A stretch of 64,000 nucleotides of DNA from Pipra filicauda (GCF_003945595.2 NW_024104357.1:1054001-1118000), one strand, 5' to 3'; shown: positions 25,601-39,213, counted from the stretch's first letter. Made by a program: numbers and translations. The notes: generated by a model not told the origin, from the letters alone.

Positions 25601-28600
25601 TCAGTAGTGTTTGATATTGTCAAATTCTGACCTTCCTATATCAATATTTTCAGAAAACTTGTGGAGAGTGACATAGTTTTTGGAATTCATGGAGATTTCA
25701 GTATGTTTTGAGAAGGTCCCAGAACACTGCAAATCATATTCAGGGGAAGATCACTAGAGAATGTAGAGGCCATTCCTTAACAACACATCTCTGCTCAATG
25801 TGTCACTTCAATATATGTTTCATCCAGAAGCTTGCAGATTACAGTGTCATGCATCCTGATCTCTCCTGATTTCTTTTGTCTTGTATGTGATTAAATCTGT
25901 AGGTTCTGTTGTTACATCTGACTGAAAGAAATCCAACAGCAGAAGAGAGCCGGGAAAGAACTTCCCATGCTCTAGGTCATGAAGGGCCCATCTGTCCCAC
26001 ACAATGAAATGGAGAGCAATGTAACTTCTCTAATCAATGTTCCTGAACTAATGACTCTGCCTGCAAAGCTGGTGTTACCGCCTCAGATTTGGCACTGCAC
26101 CAAGGCAGTCACGTTGCTGTCAAGCCCTCAGTGCTCTGTGCACTGTCTGAGTGTCCCAGTGCTGGTTGGCAGTGATGGGTTCTCCTAACAGACCACAATT
26201 GCATGTGGGATTTACGTGTAAAAGGCATATCAAAGTTGAAAGATATATCATAGATCAGATTTTGTGGATCCTGAATTATATCACTGCCCAGAGAGCTCAT
26301 CAAACTAAATTTGAATCCCCTGTCTCCCCTGGGGCTGTGTGGCAGGAACCAACCGCAGGTATCACCCAGTGTGGTCACATACCAGGAGCAGCTGCACAAT
26401 CCACCAGCATCAGTCCAGCCCTGCGTGAGCTGTGGGCTGGGATTTCTGTGCTGCATTGCTCAGAGGCACAGAGCAGGAGATCACCATTCATTTTTCTCCC
26501 CTGGTGTTTGGCACAAACAAGAAATAGCTGGAACTAAAACGGTTAGCATAGGTTTATTAACTTTGAGGGAAACAAATCATAAAAGGGTAAATTGAAATTA
26601 ACTGGGTTGAACACAGGGTAAATCAATAGGATTATACAAGGTTTACAAAAAGGGAGGACTTTCTTCTATTCTCTGACCTTTTATGAAGACAAGCTTGAGG
26701 AAACACACAAGAATGAGAAGACTCTGAGCTCTAGCTAAATAGCAGTAACCAGATGTTTCTAGCAGGTGCTCTAAGCCCTGAACAGTGGGATTTTGCTACA
26801 TGATGTCTTATTTGTTTAAATCCAAAAAAGGACTTGACTAAGGACAGAAAGATGCAGGTGGCTATGCACTCTGCTTCCAAAAGCTCAGTGGCATCTCATT
26901 TGCTCCAGTGGGAATGCAGACAGAAAATTTCTTCTCAACAGACAACTGATCTAAGAATAAATCCCTCAAACTGATATTCAGGCTTCTTTTGTATGTAGAT
27001 ATTAAACAGAAGTAATTCTATGACTACTAAGACAGTTTTTGTTATTGGGAATTTGCATTTGAAGTTGAATTGAATTGGGGAAAAGTTCTCTCTAATGTAT
27101 TTCCCTCTAATTTTAATTCCGATTTTGAATTTTAAGTTCTTGATGATTTCAGCTCACCATTCAGAGCAGTTTGTCCTATGGCTGCATAGGGTATTACAGC
27201 AATGACTACAGCCTGAGCTGTTGCTGCAGGCAGCAGTTGCTGCAGTATCAACTATATTATTAGAAACTGATTGAAATGATTTTGAGTATGAAACATAAAA
27301 TTGTCATCTGTGCAGTGAATCATACTCATTTTCATATATATATCTGTGCATATATATATATACCAAAATTGCAGATGTTTCCATTCCTGAAATATGATTC
27401 AACTTCTATCATACCTTTTAATGTAGCCAAACAGTTGTTTGTTTCCTAAAGCTAATGGTGAGTCGAGAGTAACATCAAGATGCAGTTTGATAAATGCTGG
27501 GCCAGAATACGGTGATTAACTGTACAGTTGAGATCACTTGTAGCTCCTGGGAAAATACAGTCCAAGACAAAGAAGGAAATCATACATTAATGAAACCTCC
27601 CATCTGTGCTTTGCATGCACTCTGGATGAGTTATTTAAAAGTATAGAAAGAAACTGGGAAGCAAACAGTCTGTTTCTTGGAGGTCTTAAAAACTTGATGA
27701 AATGCAACAAAAATTAGATTCAACCTGGTAAAATGCCAGTTAATCTGTCTCAAGAAAAAGAATTCAAGTTCTAGACACTTACTGTGATGGACAAATCTGG
27801 AAAGGAATAACATGAAGGACTGAGAAATTGTTGGAATGTCTGTGCTTGTGCAGCATGAATAAGGAGGCATTGTTCAATAACTCTGGCAGAAGAATACATA
27901 AGTTTCTAGATACCTCATTACAACAAATTGAAGGTCATTTAGTGTTGGGCAGAAATACCTACAGAGGGATTTTTGTATAGACAAAAAGGGAAGGTGGGAA
28001 TAGATCAATATTTATAGGCTGGTGAAAGGAAGGTTAAGTGGTTGAGAACAAAGAACTGCCAACAGTCTGCAAAGGGGATAAGCAGCAAGAAGAAATTAAA
28101 ACTTAGGCTGAATACTAAGATAAAAACTCTGATACAGAAATGTATTTCTAGAAGTCTCCCAGGGGAACTATTTGAACCTCATTGCTTGAAGACTTGGACT
28201 AAATATGTTTCTGGGAATAATTCATTTCCATTAGGATCAGGACATGACCTTCTCACCAACTCCCATTAACTCCACTGCATTGTGTATGTGCCTTATGTGG
28301 TGGCAGCAGGGACTGGGTTGCCTGTTAGTGCTTGGCTGGGCAAAACTCCAAACAAATGCAATTCAGACCCATGATGGGACCTGGGGCCAGTCCCACCTCC
28401 AGGATGAGTCTGTATAGATCTACATTAAGTACCCCCCCAAAAAACTTGGAAACTCGTAAGTCATTTGTATAACAATAGACACTACAGTAATTAACTTCTT
28501 TATCTATAAATAACTCCAAAGTGAACTCAGATTTAAAAATACCATCTGTTTTCTCTTTGTGAGTTTGCAGACTGTGGCTTTCCTTCTGGATTTACTTTTT

Positions 28601-31600
28601 GACAACTCAATGACTTTCTCTTCTGGTCCTTAGGAATTTTCCTCGTGGGAGCACTAAGTGTCTCACTGTCTTTGCTTGGGCTGCAGACAAAGCTCCTGTC
28701 ATCTTCTCATTCCTCTTTTGCCATATTGTACCAGTGGGACCATCTTCAGCAAACAGGTTCAGATGCTTCCATGGGAAGGAGCAGTCTCCCTGTGGGCTAG
28801 ATGGGTCCATCCAACTCAGACACAGTTTTAAGGAATATTCTCAGACTGAAAACATCCAAATCAAACATTTACTGTACATTGCAACCTCCCATATTACTTA
28901 TATCCCACCTTTAGTTCAGGAAGGTTTAGAAAAAGTTAAAAGCCTTCAAACTGTTTGGTAACATATGTGAAAGTAGTTGTGACCTCAAATCACAGATAAT
29001 CCAGATAAAAAATACTGAAAGCTACTGCTGAACCTGGCACTGACAACTCTGCTGGAAGTCACAGTTAGGTGTGTCACCTAAAGAGGAATAAAAGACAGAT
29101 TTCCCACGGCAACCTTTGCAACCCAATAAGATGCCGGTGGGGGGAAAGCTTTTGCTGTTTGTGTCACATGATACCAAGACTATATTTTACCTTTACATTC
29201 ACATTATTATTAAATTTAGTAAGTAAAAGTCTATGCAATTATATCCCAGATCATTTGGGGTGAGTAGCATGAAGTAGCACAAAAGCACACCACTTTTCTG
29301 TTTGTTTTGTGTTCTAGGACAGATGAAGAGATGGTTTTCACCAACAGGGTCTTTTTACTTTTCAAGTATGCTTTGCCCTGTAGAAATGTCCTCTGGTGTG
29401 TTTTGTTTGGTTTTTTTTAAATGTCACTCTGGGAGTACAGTGTGTGCCTGGGAGCAAATAATGACTCTTAAGATGATTAACATGTTATTAAACTACGGGA
29501 TAATCACTGTCCTGTCAAGTGTCAGTGCGTGTGTTTCATCAGCCCCATGTGACTGTGCTGGACTGTCCGTTGCTTTCTTTGATCTAAGGAGAGTATTTTT
29601 CATGGTCAGCTGCTAAATGTGGCCCCTTTGGAACTGCAAACAGCATAAAAGAAACAAAGGTGGACAAACATTACTAAGTCACTCAAAAAAATAATACCTT
29701 TTCGGTACCATTTGAAATAAGCCCAAGCTGACTTCTCACGTGCCAACATTCCGGTGGGACCGGTAACAGCAAACAGCTGGGACAACACAAAGTGTGAACT
29801 TTGCAAAAAATTCTTCATTTCAGAGTGGTTGATGAGTCACATAGAGGCATCTGTACAATGAAATGGACCTGTGCCACCTGCTACAAGTGCTTTTACCTGA
29901 ATTTATGCCAGGGCCTTGCGTACATGCCCTTATGGAGTTTAGTTGGATGAGTTAAGGGGTTTGGTGTACTGAGCTCAAGATCAGCATCTTCGCTGACAAG
30001 AACTACCAAGAAGAAAAATAGAAGTGAAGGCTTGCCCCTCCTTTCCTTTGGGGAATTGCTCTTACATTGAGAGTTTGCTGTTGGTTTTGCCATGTTATTT
30101 TGCAGCCCTGTTACAGTTGTGTCTGCACCAAGCTCTGACCTCCAAACTTGAACCTAAACCCAAACCCACTGGCTGGTCTTCCAACTGGAGCTGCCTCATC
30201 CCTGAGGGCTCACTGAGCTGTCACTGGGCTGTGTCTGGCTCTGATCACTGTCCCCAGCCTTGATCCTGGTGCTGACTTGCTGACCTGCATTCCAGCTCCT
30301 CAGTGGGGTCACTGCTTCCCCCTCTTGGTGTGCTCAGCACCCAACTCACCTTCCCTTCCACACAAAGGTGCCCTTCGATGCTCTCAGTTTGTCACTTTAC
30401 TGATTTCATGCACCTGAGTAACTGGGTTAAGTATGCTTGGTTTGGGGATTCCAAATAAAATAAGTGAATGGCCATAATAATTCCTTTCCAAGGTCCAGCA
30501 TGTTGCATAGTTAATAACTGAAGTCAAACTTTTAAGTAATGCTGTGTTTTACCCCAAGAGATGAGCAGGACTGAAAGTAAGACAGAGACACCCTGTGAAA
30601 TGGTACATTCAAACTACAGTTCCCCTGCTGAGACACTTTAATTTCTACCATCCTGTGGCTGCCTCTTTTCAGCTCCGAGATAAGAGACCAGTGGCTTCCT
30701 CCACTGAAAAATTCATTTGTTTTGTTTTTTGGGTTTTGCCATGGAGCCAGCTTTAGATCACTAAGATGTGTCATGCTGCTAAGCTGTGTGACAGCTTGAT
30801 GCACAAAGGGATGCTCTCCACTGAAAATGCAAACTATTTATGCTGTATATTTTTCTACCTAAGGAATCTAAAGATTTTTGCTACTAATAGCTTTCCTTTT
30901 TTCCTGTTACAAAACAGTGTCTGCAGTTTTTCCAGTTGCAAAATGTCTGTGTTTCCATTCCTGTATCAGTGAAGCTAAACACCTTTTGTACTCTGATTTT
31001 ACTTTGTAATATATTTTTCTTCTCTGTGATCGTTATTGTAAAGCACAAAAGCAATAATATGTTTTCTCGGGGAAAAAAAAATATGTATTTGTATATCAGA
31101 CTAGCCAAGCTTCTGCTTTCTCCTGCTTTTTCTGGTTTCTAATATAGCTCTTAGAGACCAAATGACTGTTTCACCTCCCAGCTGTGTGAGGTGCAATTTC
31201 TGAAGTTGAGTACAGAGGATTATGGCCCATTTCAGATACCAGCAGGAACTATTGCTCCGAGTTACATCTTAGAGTTCCACAATGGCCCTTGTTGTATTTT
31301 GATACCTTCATTTGGTCTTACTGAAAATCTTACATATCTTAAATTACTTTTTCCCTATCCTCCATTTACTTGTGGTTGAGTGGGGATTTTTTGACAGCAT
31401 TTTGCCACAAATGATTTGTCAAAGACTCTATATAGTTTCTGACCGCCTGACACTGTAAATTGTTCCTCTGCTGCCCACTCCTTACAAGAAGGTACTGCTA
31501 GCTCTGCGTAGGGAAGGCTTTTTCTTTCATCTTGGCACTCAATGTCAAGACAAACCTTCATAACCTTCATAGTCTAGGGAACCCCCTCTCAAATTTTGAA

Positions 31601-34437
31601 ATTTCCAAACCTCTTCTGGATTGCAGGAGCCAGAACACTCTTTGGATGCTAAATATTATTTAAATTACCTGATTTGAAGAAAAACTGTTCCTCATATTTT
31701 TGAGATGTACTTTGATCACTCCTAACCCAAGGCAGACTTTTTCAGTTTTAGAGAAGTGAAGTACTACATTTGCATTATGAGATAGCAAACCAACTTAGAG
31801 AGGTGAAAGATAAAAAATAATAGAATGCTGCATTTGAGGACCTGACAATAACCTGTTTTCTTGACTTCCACTGAAATTTCTCAGAGGCACATTCTGGCAG
31901 TGGGGGCTGACAAGGCAGTTAAACCACATCTGCTTGAAGTGTCACTTTTCAGGACCAACCTTCTCCTGGACTGTTAACCTTCTGTTTAAAATTTTGATTG
32001 CACATCTGGTATCTGGCATTACCCAAGCCTTACAACATTTTTGAAAATGCTACATCATTTTCTTCCAACTTCTCAACTAAGGGAACATTCTATTGGAGCT
32101 TTGATCAGCTCTCCCGGTCAGTGAAGATACAGATTAGAACTCGAGCGGCCTGGATGGTGCCTATAAGGATTTTTGTTGACATCTTTTTATAGGCAGCATG
32201 TTGACATTTTGTACAGATGGAAAAATCTGGATTTGTTTCTCCCACTTACTGTTCTCCTACACATGTACACACAGTCCTTGATGTATATGTTTGCCAGTTT
32301 TAGGAGGATCAGATCAGTAATATTACAAGAGGGGAGTTTTAAACACCAGTGGTTTAGATTTGTGTGTTTGTTCCTCACTCACAATCAACTCAGCACAGAG
32401 CTACATCTGTAATTGGTTGCGACAGCAAACAATGCTATTTGCATATGTAAGAACCTAATTTGTGGTACTAATTATCATCCTTTCTTAGCCCAGAATTGCA
32501 AGGGTATTTACATGCCTAAGCTACTTTTATGGTTTTTTGAAACCTTCTTATGTACCATTCTGTGACTTTAGCTGTCAATACCTTTAAAACCATAATTTGG
32601 TATCAGTGTCATAGAATGTGCTAAGAGAGAGAGACGAATGAAATGCATAATTTGCATTTCAGTTTGTCTCTGCATTTGATTTTGGACACAATATTAAAGG
32701 TTGGAGTTTTTTTGGTTTGGTTTGGCTTTTTTGTAAGAGAGAAATTCTGGCAGCATTTTTGGCAGGGGTCCCTTACCCCTTCTCTAAATCATGCCTGTTA
32801 CCTGTGCACATACATGTCTTTCTTTCACAGCAGTATTATTTTTTCCCATTTCAAGCTACCTCCTTCTGTTTCTGCTTTAGATTTTCATCTATTTTAGAGC
32901 TTCTGTTTCCTGTGATTACGTATTTGGTTCAATGCCTTAATGAGACAAGAATTGAGAGGAAATCAACAGCCATATATTAATTACATTTCAGCAGTTCCAG
33001 TCAAACAGTGTCTGGACTTTGACACTTGATTGCACTGATGTATTTTGATTAATTTGAAATTACAGACAGCAGGGCAAGCATAGAAAGTTTAGTGACTGAT
33101 TTCTGTCTCTCATGCTTGACCTGGAACCTGCTAAAGTCAACAGTAGCCTACAAAGTCTCCATCCAAAATCCCTCAGAGGCATTAAACTGTGCATTAAAAC
33201 CAGTGGCAGTTGTTTCTGTCTCAGCCTTTGTAACTTCTTCACTGAGCCAAAAGGCAGAATGGAACATCAGGCAAGAGCTTTTATTGACAGATTTTAAAAG
33301 GTTTATGATATAAATTGGAAACCTCTAGTAATAAATTATAAACCTAAAGATAATTATGAAGTTCAGAGCATATTTTTTTTTTTCCATGGCTTGTTAATTT
33401 ACTTGCAAATAGGCTTTCTGGATTTAATACTGTGAGGAATTCACCAAATGTTTAAATAAACAAATATCATATACATACATCAGTTTGGCATTTCACTGTT
33501 CCATCTGGCCTCTGCTTTTGGTTGATTGGAAAAACAAACCTGATCTGTTGAGAGACTAATGAATGTCTACTTATGGCTGTTACTTACTGGAATTATACTG
33601 GCCAGATAATACTGGAATTAACTTCTCTTTCTATTTCTAAAATATTTCTTAATCACTGTATTTCCAGACAATTCTTTTGGAGATAAAAATTAATTGGAAT
33701 CATATCACACCGATTCAGCTTATTATCTTTACTGAGAATTTCACCTGCTAAAGACAAAACTAATTTTTCAATACATTTTATTAAAGGTATGCTCATGCAT
33801 TAAATGGGAGCAAATATGGAGATAATTAATCTGTGTTGTGAAGTTCCCAACTGTTTAACTCCTAAAATTTTTATTAAAAACAGTCTCAACTTTTTAGTTT
33901 TAGTGTAGTTTAAATAGTGACAAATTTTAAAGAAATGAGAAGGCTGCTAACTAGTTTGTGGCAATGGTTACATGCCTGGTTCATTGCAAGCAATTAAGAA
34001 AACAACTTCTGATATCTGCTAATTGCTGCTTAGGCAGTATTTATTGCAAATGCTGCACAAATGGAATGTTAGAGCAACTGACCATGAGATACATAAATAA
34101 GTAGGTTGTTTTACCAGGAATAGAAGAACTCCAGCTGGTTTAGATCCTCTAAATATTTTTAGAGACTTCTTTGAACATCTTTGGAAAGTTCATACATGTG
34201 CTATGGCAGTTTAGAAAGATGAAAATTGCTGGAAAAAGAATTTTACAATGAAAACATGAACACTGCTCTACTATGAATAAGAGACTTAATAACCAAGAGT
34301 GGCTGCATGCTTAAAGATCTCCTTGTAGTACTTGCAGCCTTGAGGTCAAATATTCATACCTTGGGAATGTAATTTTTGGGTTTAAGGAGCGATCTACCCT
34401 GCTGACTGGAAAGTTGTGATTTCTGCAATCACTCAAT

Positions 34438-36390
34438 CTAAAACCTAAAAATCAGGATGACTCCCCTTTGGTATAAAGCAGGAGATACTGTCAGCCTGTG
34501 GAGTGTTAGAAGCTGGAAAATCCATGAAAACCTCACAAAAACCTGTTTACTTGGCACACCTTCTGCTGAGCCCTCATGAATCACAGGAATTTGCTCCATA
34601 GGCAGTATTTCTAGAGGTACTGCAGGCTGTACAGGTGGGTGTATGTACATATTGTCTGTGTCATGATTAGCGCTAAGTTGCCCGACTGGTGTTCCTGTCA
34701 AATAAGCAAACCTTCCTTCACCACAGCTTGGCTTTCATATTTAGGGTAAAAAATGCCAATGCCAACGTTTCCTCCAGCAACATTTTCAGTCTTACCTGAA
34801 GCCTTTAAACGCTTGTCACTACCCTGCAGGCACAAAGCGCTGCACTAAGTGCAGGAGTAGCGCTGCTCACAAAGGCTCAGCAGTGCCACTGCCCGCAGCT
34901 TGGCACAAATCGACAGCGCTCAGAGGGGGTTCTCCCTTGACCTTTCTTAACCATTAGTTTTGTTGTACTCCAGCAGGGTCTAATTGTCGATTCAGAGCCT
35001 GGGCAGTTTGCACAGCCTGTCTTTGCATATTTATTACATGAGTCTGACTGTTCTTTGTCTACACAGTTTCTAGGAATCTGAGAAGTGCAAAGGTCCCTGA
35101 CACCAGAAACAGGTGCTGAGCACACTCCAGGTAACTCTACATGTTATATATGGTCTGAAACCATACCCTCTCACAGACCATGCCAAAGCTGGACTTGTTA
35201 AAAATGGAAGTGCTTGAAAGGGCATGGCTTGGGTTGTTCCATCATTCTGAGTTTAGGGTTGTTTTCACATTTCCTCCAACAAATTTGGTGATTATGCCTG
35301 CAGATATGTTTTCCTCAAAGTAGGGCTACTAACTGGCTAGCAGTTATTTTGTGCTGAACATCCCTTCATCACTCTTTAGCTGAAATAATATCTTGGATAT
35401 CATACTATCTTTGGGCAGTCCCTTTGCTGCTTCATAAATTAGCAAGTCTGGGCAGCAGGACTGCTTTTGGCAGAATTTGCCAAAAGTCTGGCACAGCTGG
35501 AAGTACAGCTCTTCATGCTCATTCTCATTAGCACTATTAGTTCCCTCTTTCTTAGCCCAAAGAACATATTTAGTTGAACATTTCACTTCCATTTCAACAG
35601 GCTAAAATTTATTTTCAAATCTGCCCAAACTTGGCAGAAAATAATCCTTTGACGTGCATGATCTTGGAGGATCTTTTTGTCAGTGATAAAACATGGCTCT
35701 TGGCACAAAATCCTTTCCTCCATGAGATTTTTCTTGTAAGCTTCACTACTGATATTGGATATTTGGGAACATTTGAGAAGCAGCTTGACCTTGTTGCATT
35801 CAAGCTGTGCTTACTGGATTTGGATGAAAATCTGCTTAGTATTTCACATACACACTTTGAAGGTCTATCAAGTCTATCAGTGTTTGGGTTGTTCAGGGAC
35901 CATACCACTGTGAGTTTGACCCTGGGTTCAAAGCTGGCTTGGTGTAAATTCATCAGCTCTGTACTGTGGGAGTTACAGTCTGCAGGATGGATTTTTGGGA
36001 GCTGCCTTTTATCATGCACTGACCTAAACTGTCAGAAAATCTACATCAAGCGTGTTCAGACACGTCGAGTTTCAGAGGATCTGGAATGTTCCTTCCCAAG
36101 TAGGGTGATATGTTGACTTGTATCACTTTCTCCTGCAGAATCAGGACACTCCTGCCCACCCTCTTGGTTTATTTAGCATATGGGATCAGGCACTACTCAT
36201 CCAGGCAGTTCCTAAATCAATGGAACAGAGGATTAATAGCATGTGGAGCATGCCTCCTCCTCAGGCCTGGGGTCTCTTCAGCGGTATATCTACCCTTGGG
36301 TTTATTCCATACTGTTCCATTTATCATTATCCCTGCCTGAACTGTGTTGGCTGCTACATCCTTTTATCAAAATTATTTTCTCTTGGGTAA
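34438..36390. other. Unassigned cluster of open frames on both strands
   Basis: Unusually many long frames crowd this 2-kb stretch. On the plus strand they are 35574-36116 (180 codons, the longest outside the CpG island and the genes) and 36118-36390. On the minus strand they are 36019-35615, 35592-35344 and about 34733-34438; the last is Pro-rich, including PLEILPMEQIPVIHEGS. I recognise no family, catalytic motif or flanking LTR. It could be a decayed mobile or viral-derived insertion, a degraded gene, or chance. No function is proposed. Confidence 0.2.
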
Positions 36391-38240
36391 CTGAAATAAA
36401 GCAAGCAAAGAATGAAAAGAAAAATGGAAAATCCACCACTGAAAAGATGCAGAGATACTTTTTAAAGCACAGTGAATATCCAGGCAGTAGCCTGCAAGAG
36501 AAAAGGATACAAAGGCTTATATGTGTGCTGAGTGAGGTGGAACAACACACAAAATGTCACAGTCTTGTTTTGCTTCTGAGTTCATTACTATAACCTGGAA
36601 AATAGGAAAGAAGATTACAAGTTCATGCTCAAATACCCTGCTCTGCCAGAGCTATTTCTGAAGATGGAATGATTTGAGGTATTTTAGTTTGTTGGATTAG
36701 GATAATTTCAGAATGGGTTTGGCCCAGTTAAAGAATGGATTGCTTTAAATATAAAGGTAGCCCTCACGTTCAGGGGCAACTAATCTACATTCTGTATATT
36801 AATGTGGGATAATTGACTGAATTTCCTAAAATGCAATTTATTTTTACTCAGAGAAGAAAATGTCTGTAAGAAGAGCCAAATATTATAGGTGGTTCTGCTT
36901 TGCCCATGATTTTTTGCTGGTGTGTTAAGTCCAGAAACTGTAACACATTGAAAGTATTTACTCATAACGTCTAATTTCTTGTACATTGTGTGTGTGTATC
37001 TGCATATGAGACCAGAGAAATGCTTACACAAGCAGAGTTTGTGCTTCAAACAACTCATTTTATTACTAGCTCTTGTATTTGCTAAGCAACACCAATTAAC
37101 TCTTCCTCAAAATACCCTTCCCTCAAATAAAACTGCCGCTATTTGCAGTTGTGCCACACAGCTCAGGACATTGCACTTGCTGTGTGATTCCCCCAGGAAA
37201 GGCTCATTTCTGCATCAGATCTGTGCAGGTGCATTAAATGCATTAACCTCCCCATGTCAACCTGTGTCTAATCAGTCTCAATGTCTAGAAACTTCCATCT
37301 GGTGTTAATGGTGTTTTCCCACCGTGGTAACCAGAAATCTAAATGCACACCTGGTCTCATACAGATCAGGAAGACTTTAAATCAAATTCCTGGCAGCTGT
37401 TTGGTACACAGTAAGTGTTATGCCTCCTTTATCTTCTGTTATATTAAAACAGGGTGACACGAAATGAAAATAAAATATAAATTTGCCCTTCCAGTGTCTT
37501 CCCCAAATCTGCTATACCAGCGATATCCCTGCTGGCTTTGAACTGAGCTTCTGAGACCAGCGTCTTTGATATGATCCTTGCCCTCTCGGTCATGCTGCTT
37601 CCTAGAGGAGTCTATGTCCCTGATCTGCTGACAGCCAGATTGCTATTTTTTCTTCTGCATTGTACTGAGGGGAGAAGTGACATTATGCTGTTTGCAGTGG
37701 ATTTTCTTCCCCCTACCCCCCTTTTAAAATTAATTATTAAATGTGATGCCAGGGACAAATTATTCTTCAGGGCTGAAGAACTGTGATCTTTCTAATAGGC
37801 TTGGATTATTTCCAGCTGGTTTTAAGCACCTTTCTCCATTAGCTAGAGAGGTGATTAGCATGAAGAGCCTCCTGAGTGAAGTGTCTTTTTAGCATTTAAA
37901 GTTAGCACTGGTGAAGAGGAATGCTGAGCCCGGCATCAGGCCCATGGTAATGGCCCAGCTGCACCCTCAGCCCATCACCTTCTCCTGAGGGAATTGCCTG
38001 TTTTCCCTCTGTTTCAGTACAGACTTTCTCACAAACAGGGCCAGTACATCCCTGCACACTGCTCTGTGTCACCCGTACAAAGTGCCAATAGGAGCCTGTT
38101 CTCCTGCTTGAATGGCTGATGGGAGTGCATCCACGGGACAGCTCAAGGAACCTGGCTTACAAATGCTGCGACCATCCCTGCCAGGGTGAGCCTCTCACCT
38201 CCACGCTGCTGTGCTGGCTCACACTCTCCTGTTTATTCTC
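36391..38240. other. Intergenic sequence upstream of TTC14, no gene recognised
   Basis: No exon is recognised. The part at 37.69-37.92 kb, with TTAAAATTAATTATTAAATG and two ATTAGC motifs, has the look of conserved regulatory DNA, but this is impression only. It ends at the CR1 fragment that borders the TTC14 promoter. Confidence 0.5.
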
Positions 38241-38720
38241 AGAATCACAAAATCAATTAGGTTGGAAAAGACCTCCGATATCATCGAGTCCAACCTATGA
38301 CCGAACACCACCTTGTCAACTAGACCATGGCACTCAATGCCATGTCCAGTCTTTCCTTAAACAACTCCAGGGACGGTGACTCCACCACCATCCCGGGCAA
38401 CCCATTCCAAAGTTTAATCACCCTTTCTGTGAAGAAATTCTTCCTGATGTCCAGCCTACAACTCTCCTGGCGCAGCTTGAGGCCCTGTCCCCTCATCCTG
38501 TCACTGGCTGCCTGGGGGAAGAGCCCGACCCCCACCTGGCTACAACCTCCTGTCAGGGAGTTGTGGAGAGTGACAAGGTGTCCCCTGAGCCTCCTCTTTT
38601 CCGGGCTAAACACCCCCAGCTTCCCCAGCCGCTCCAAACGGGACTTGTGCTCCAGATCCTTCCCCAGCTCCCCTGCCCTGCCCTGGACTCGATCGCTGTA
38701 ACTCAGACCAGCCGTGCCAG
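38241..38720 (-). mobile_element. CR1 LINE fragment with ORF2 C-terminal segment
   Basis: The plus strand starts AGAATCACAAAATCAATTAG, the reverse complement of a CR1 3' end. On the minus strand the ORF2 tail is open without frameshift, with characteristic motifs LEHKSRLERLGKLGVFSPEK, RRLRGHLVTLHNSL, LDIRKNFFTERV, LWNGLPG and SPSLELFKERLD, ending ALSAMV-stop. This is the far C-terminus, downstream of the reverse transcriptase domain, which is absent, so the copy is 5'-truncated and dead. The intact reading frame suggests a younger insertion than the one at 3.55 kb. Its 5' boundary near 38.7 kb merges into the TTC14 CpG island and is uncertain. Confidence 0.85.
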
Positions 38721-38887
38721 AGCCCCGACCGAGAGAGTTCAGGGGTCGCTCCCTCGGAAACGAACGCGCTCCAGGCACCGTCTGGGATAGCGGGGCTGCG
38801 CCTCCTCAATCGAGCCCCGCGGGTGCGGCGGCGCTGCTTTTTCCCTTTAAACCCCGCATTTGGAGTCGCTCCCGGCCGGGGCTGAGC

Positions 38888-38913
38888 GGGGCGCGGGGCG
38901 GGCACGGCGGGGG
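38888..38913 (+). other. Canonical G-quadruplex motif in the TTC14 promoter
   Basis: Four G-runs (38888-38891, 38895-38898, 38900-38902 and 38909-38913) are separated by loops of 3, 1 and 6 nt. This satisfies the usual G3+N1-7 pattern. It lies about 300 bp upstream of the TTC14 ATG on the coding strand. Whether it folds or matters for transcription is unknown. Confidence 0.65.
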
Positions 38914-39213
38914 CGCAGCGCCCCCTCCCGGCAGCGCCGCCGCAGGCACTGCCCGCAGGGGCCGCCCCACCGAGCCGGGCGGGATCCGCACGGGGAACAC
39001 CTCTGTGATTTGCACCTTGTGTTTAATTACTCTCTCTTTCATCGCTCTCTTTTTATTACCTGGAGACGCGCCCGCAAACAGGGTGGGCGGTCCGTGCTCA
39101 GCGCGGTCCTCCCGCCCGCCAGGGGGCGCTGCGGCCGCGCGGTCTCGCCCTGTCCCCGCTGCCCGTGTCGCGGTTCCCGTTCCGGGCGAGGCGGCGGCGG
39201 CGGCGGCGCTGGG

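Larger units (their letters stand above)
17984..34430. other. Intergenic sequence, no gene recognised
   Basis: Mostly AT-rich sequence without recognisable exons. It includes two AT-dinucleotide tracts, a 21-bp tandem duplication, and CpG-retaining or motif-rich patches near 20.2, 24.1-24.7 and 29.5-29.8 kb that resemble conserved non-coding DNA. A G+C-richer patch at 26.0-26.5 kb is open in several frames on both strands but has no recognised identity. The patch at 30.1-30.4 kb may be a decayed repeat. Confidence 0.5.

Noticed and set aside
30100..30400. G+C-richer patch considered as an LTR or ancient repeat
   Set aside because: No terminal repeats, target-site duplication or family match that I can recognise.
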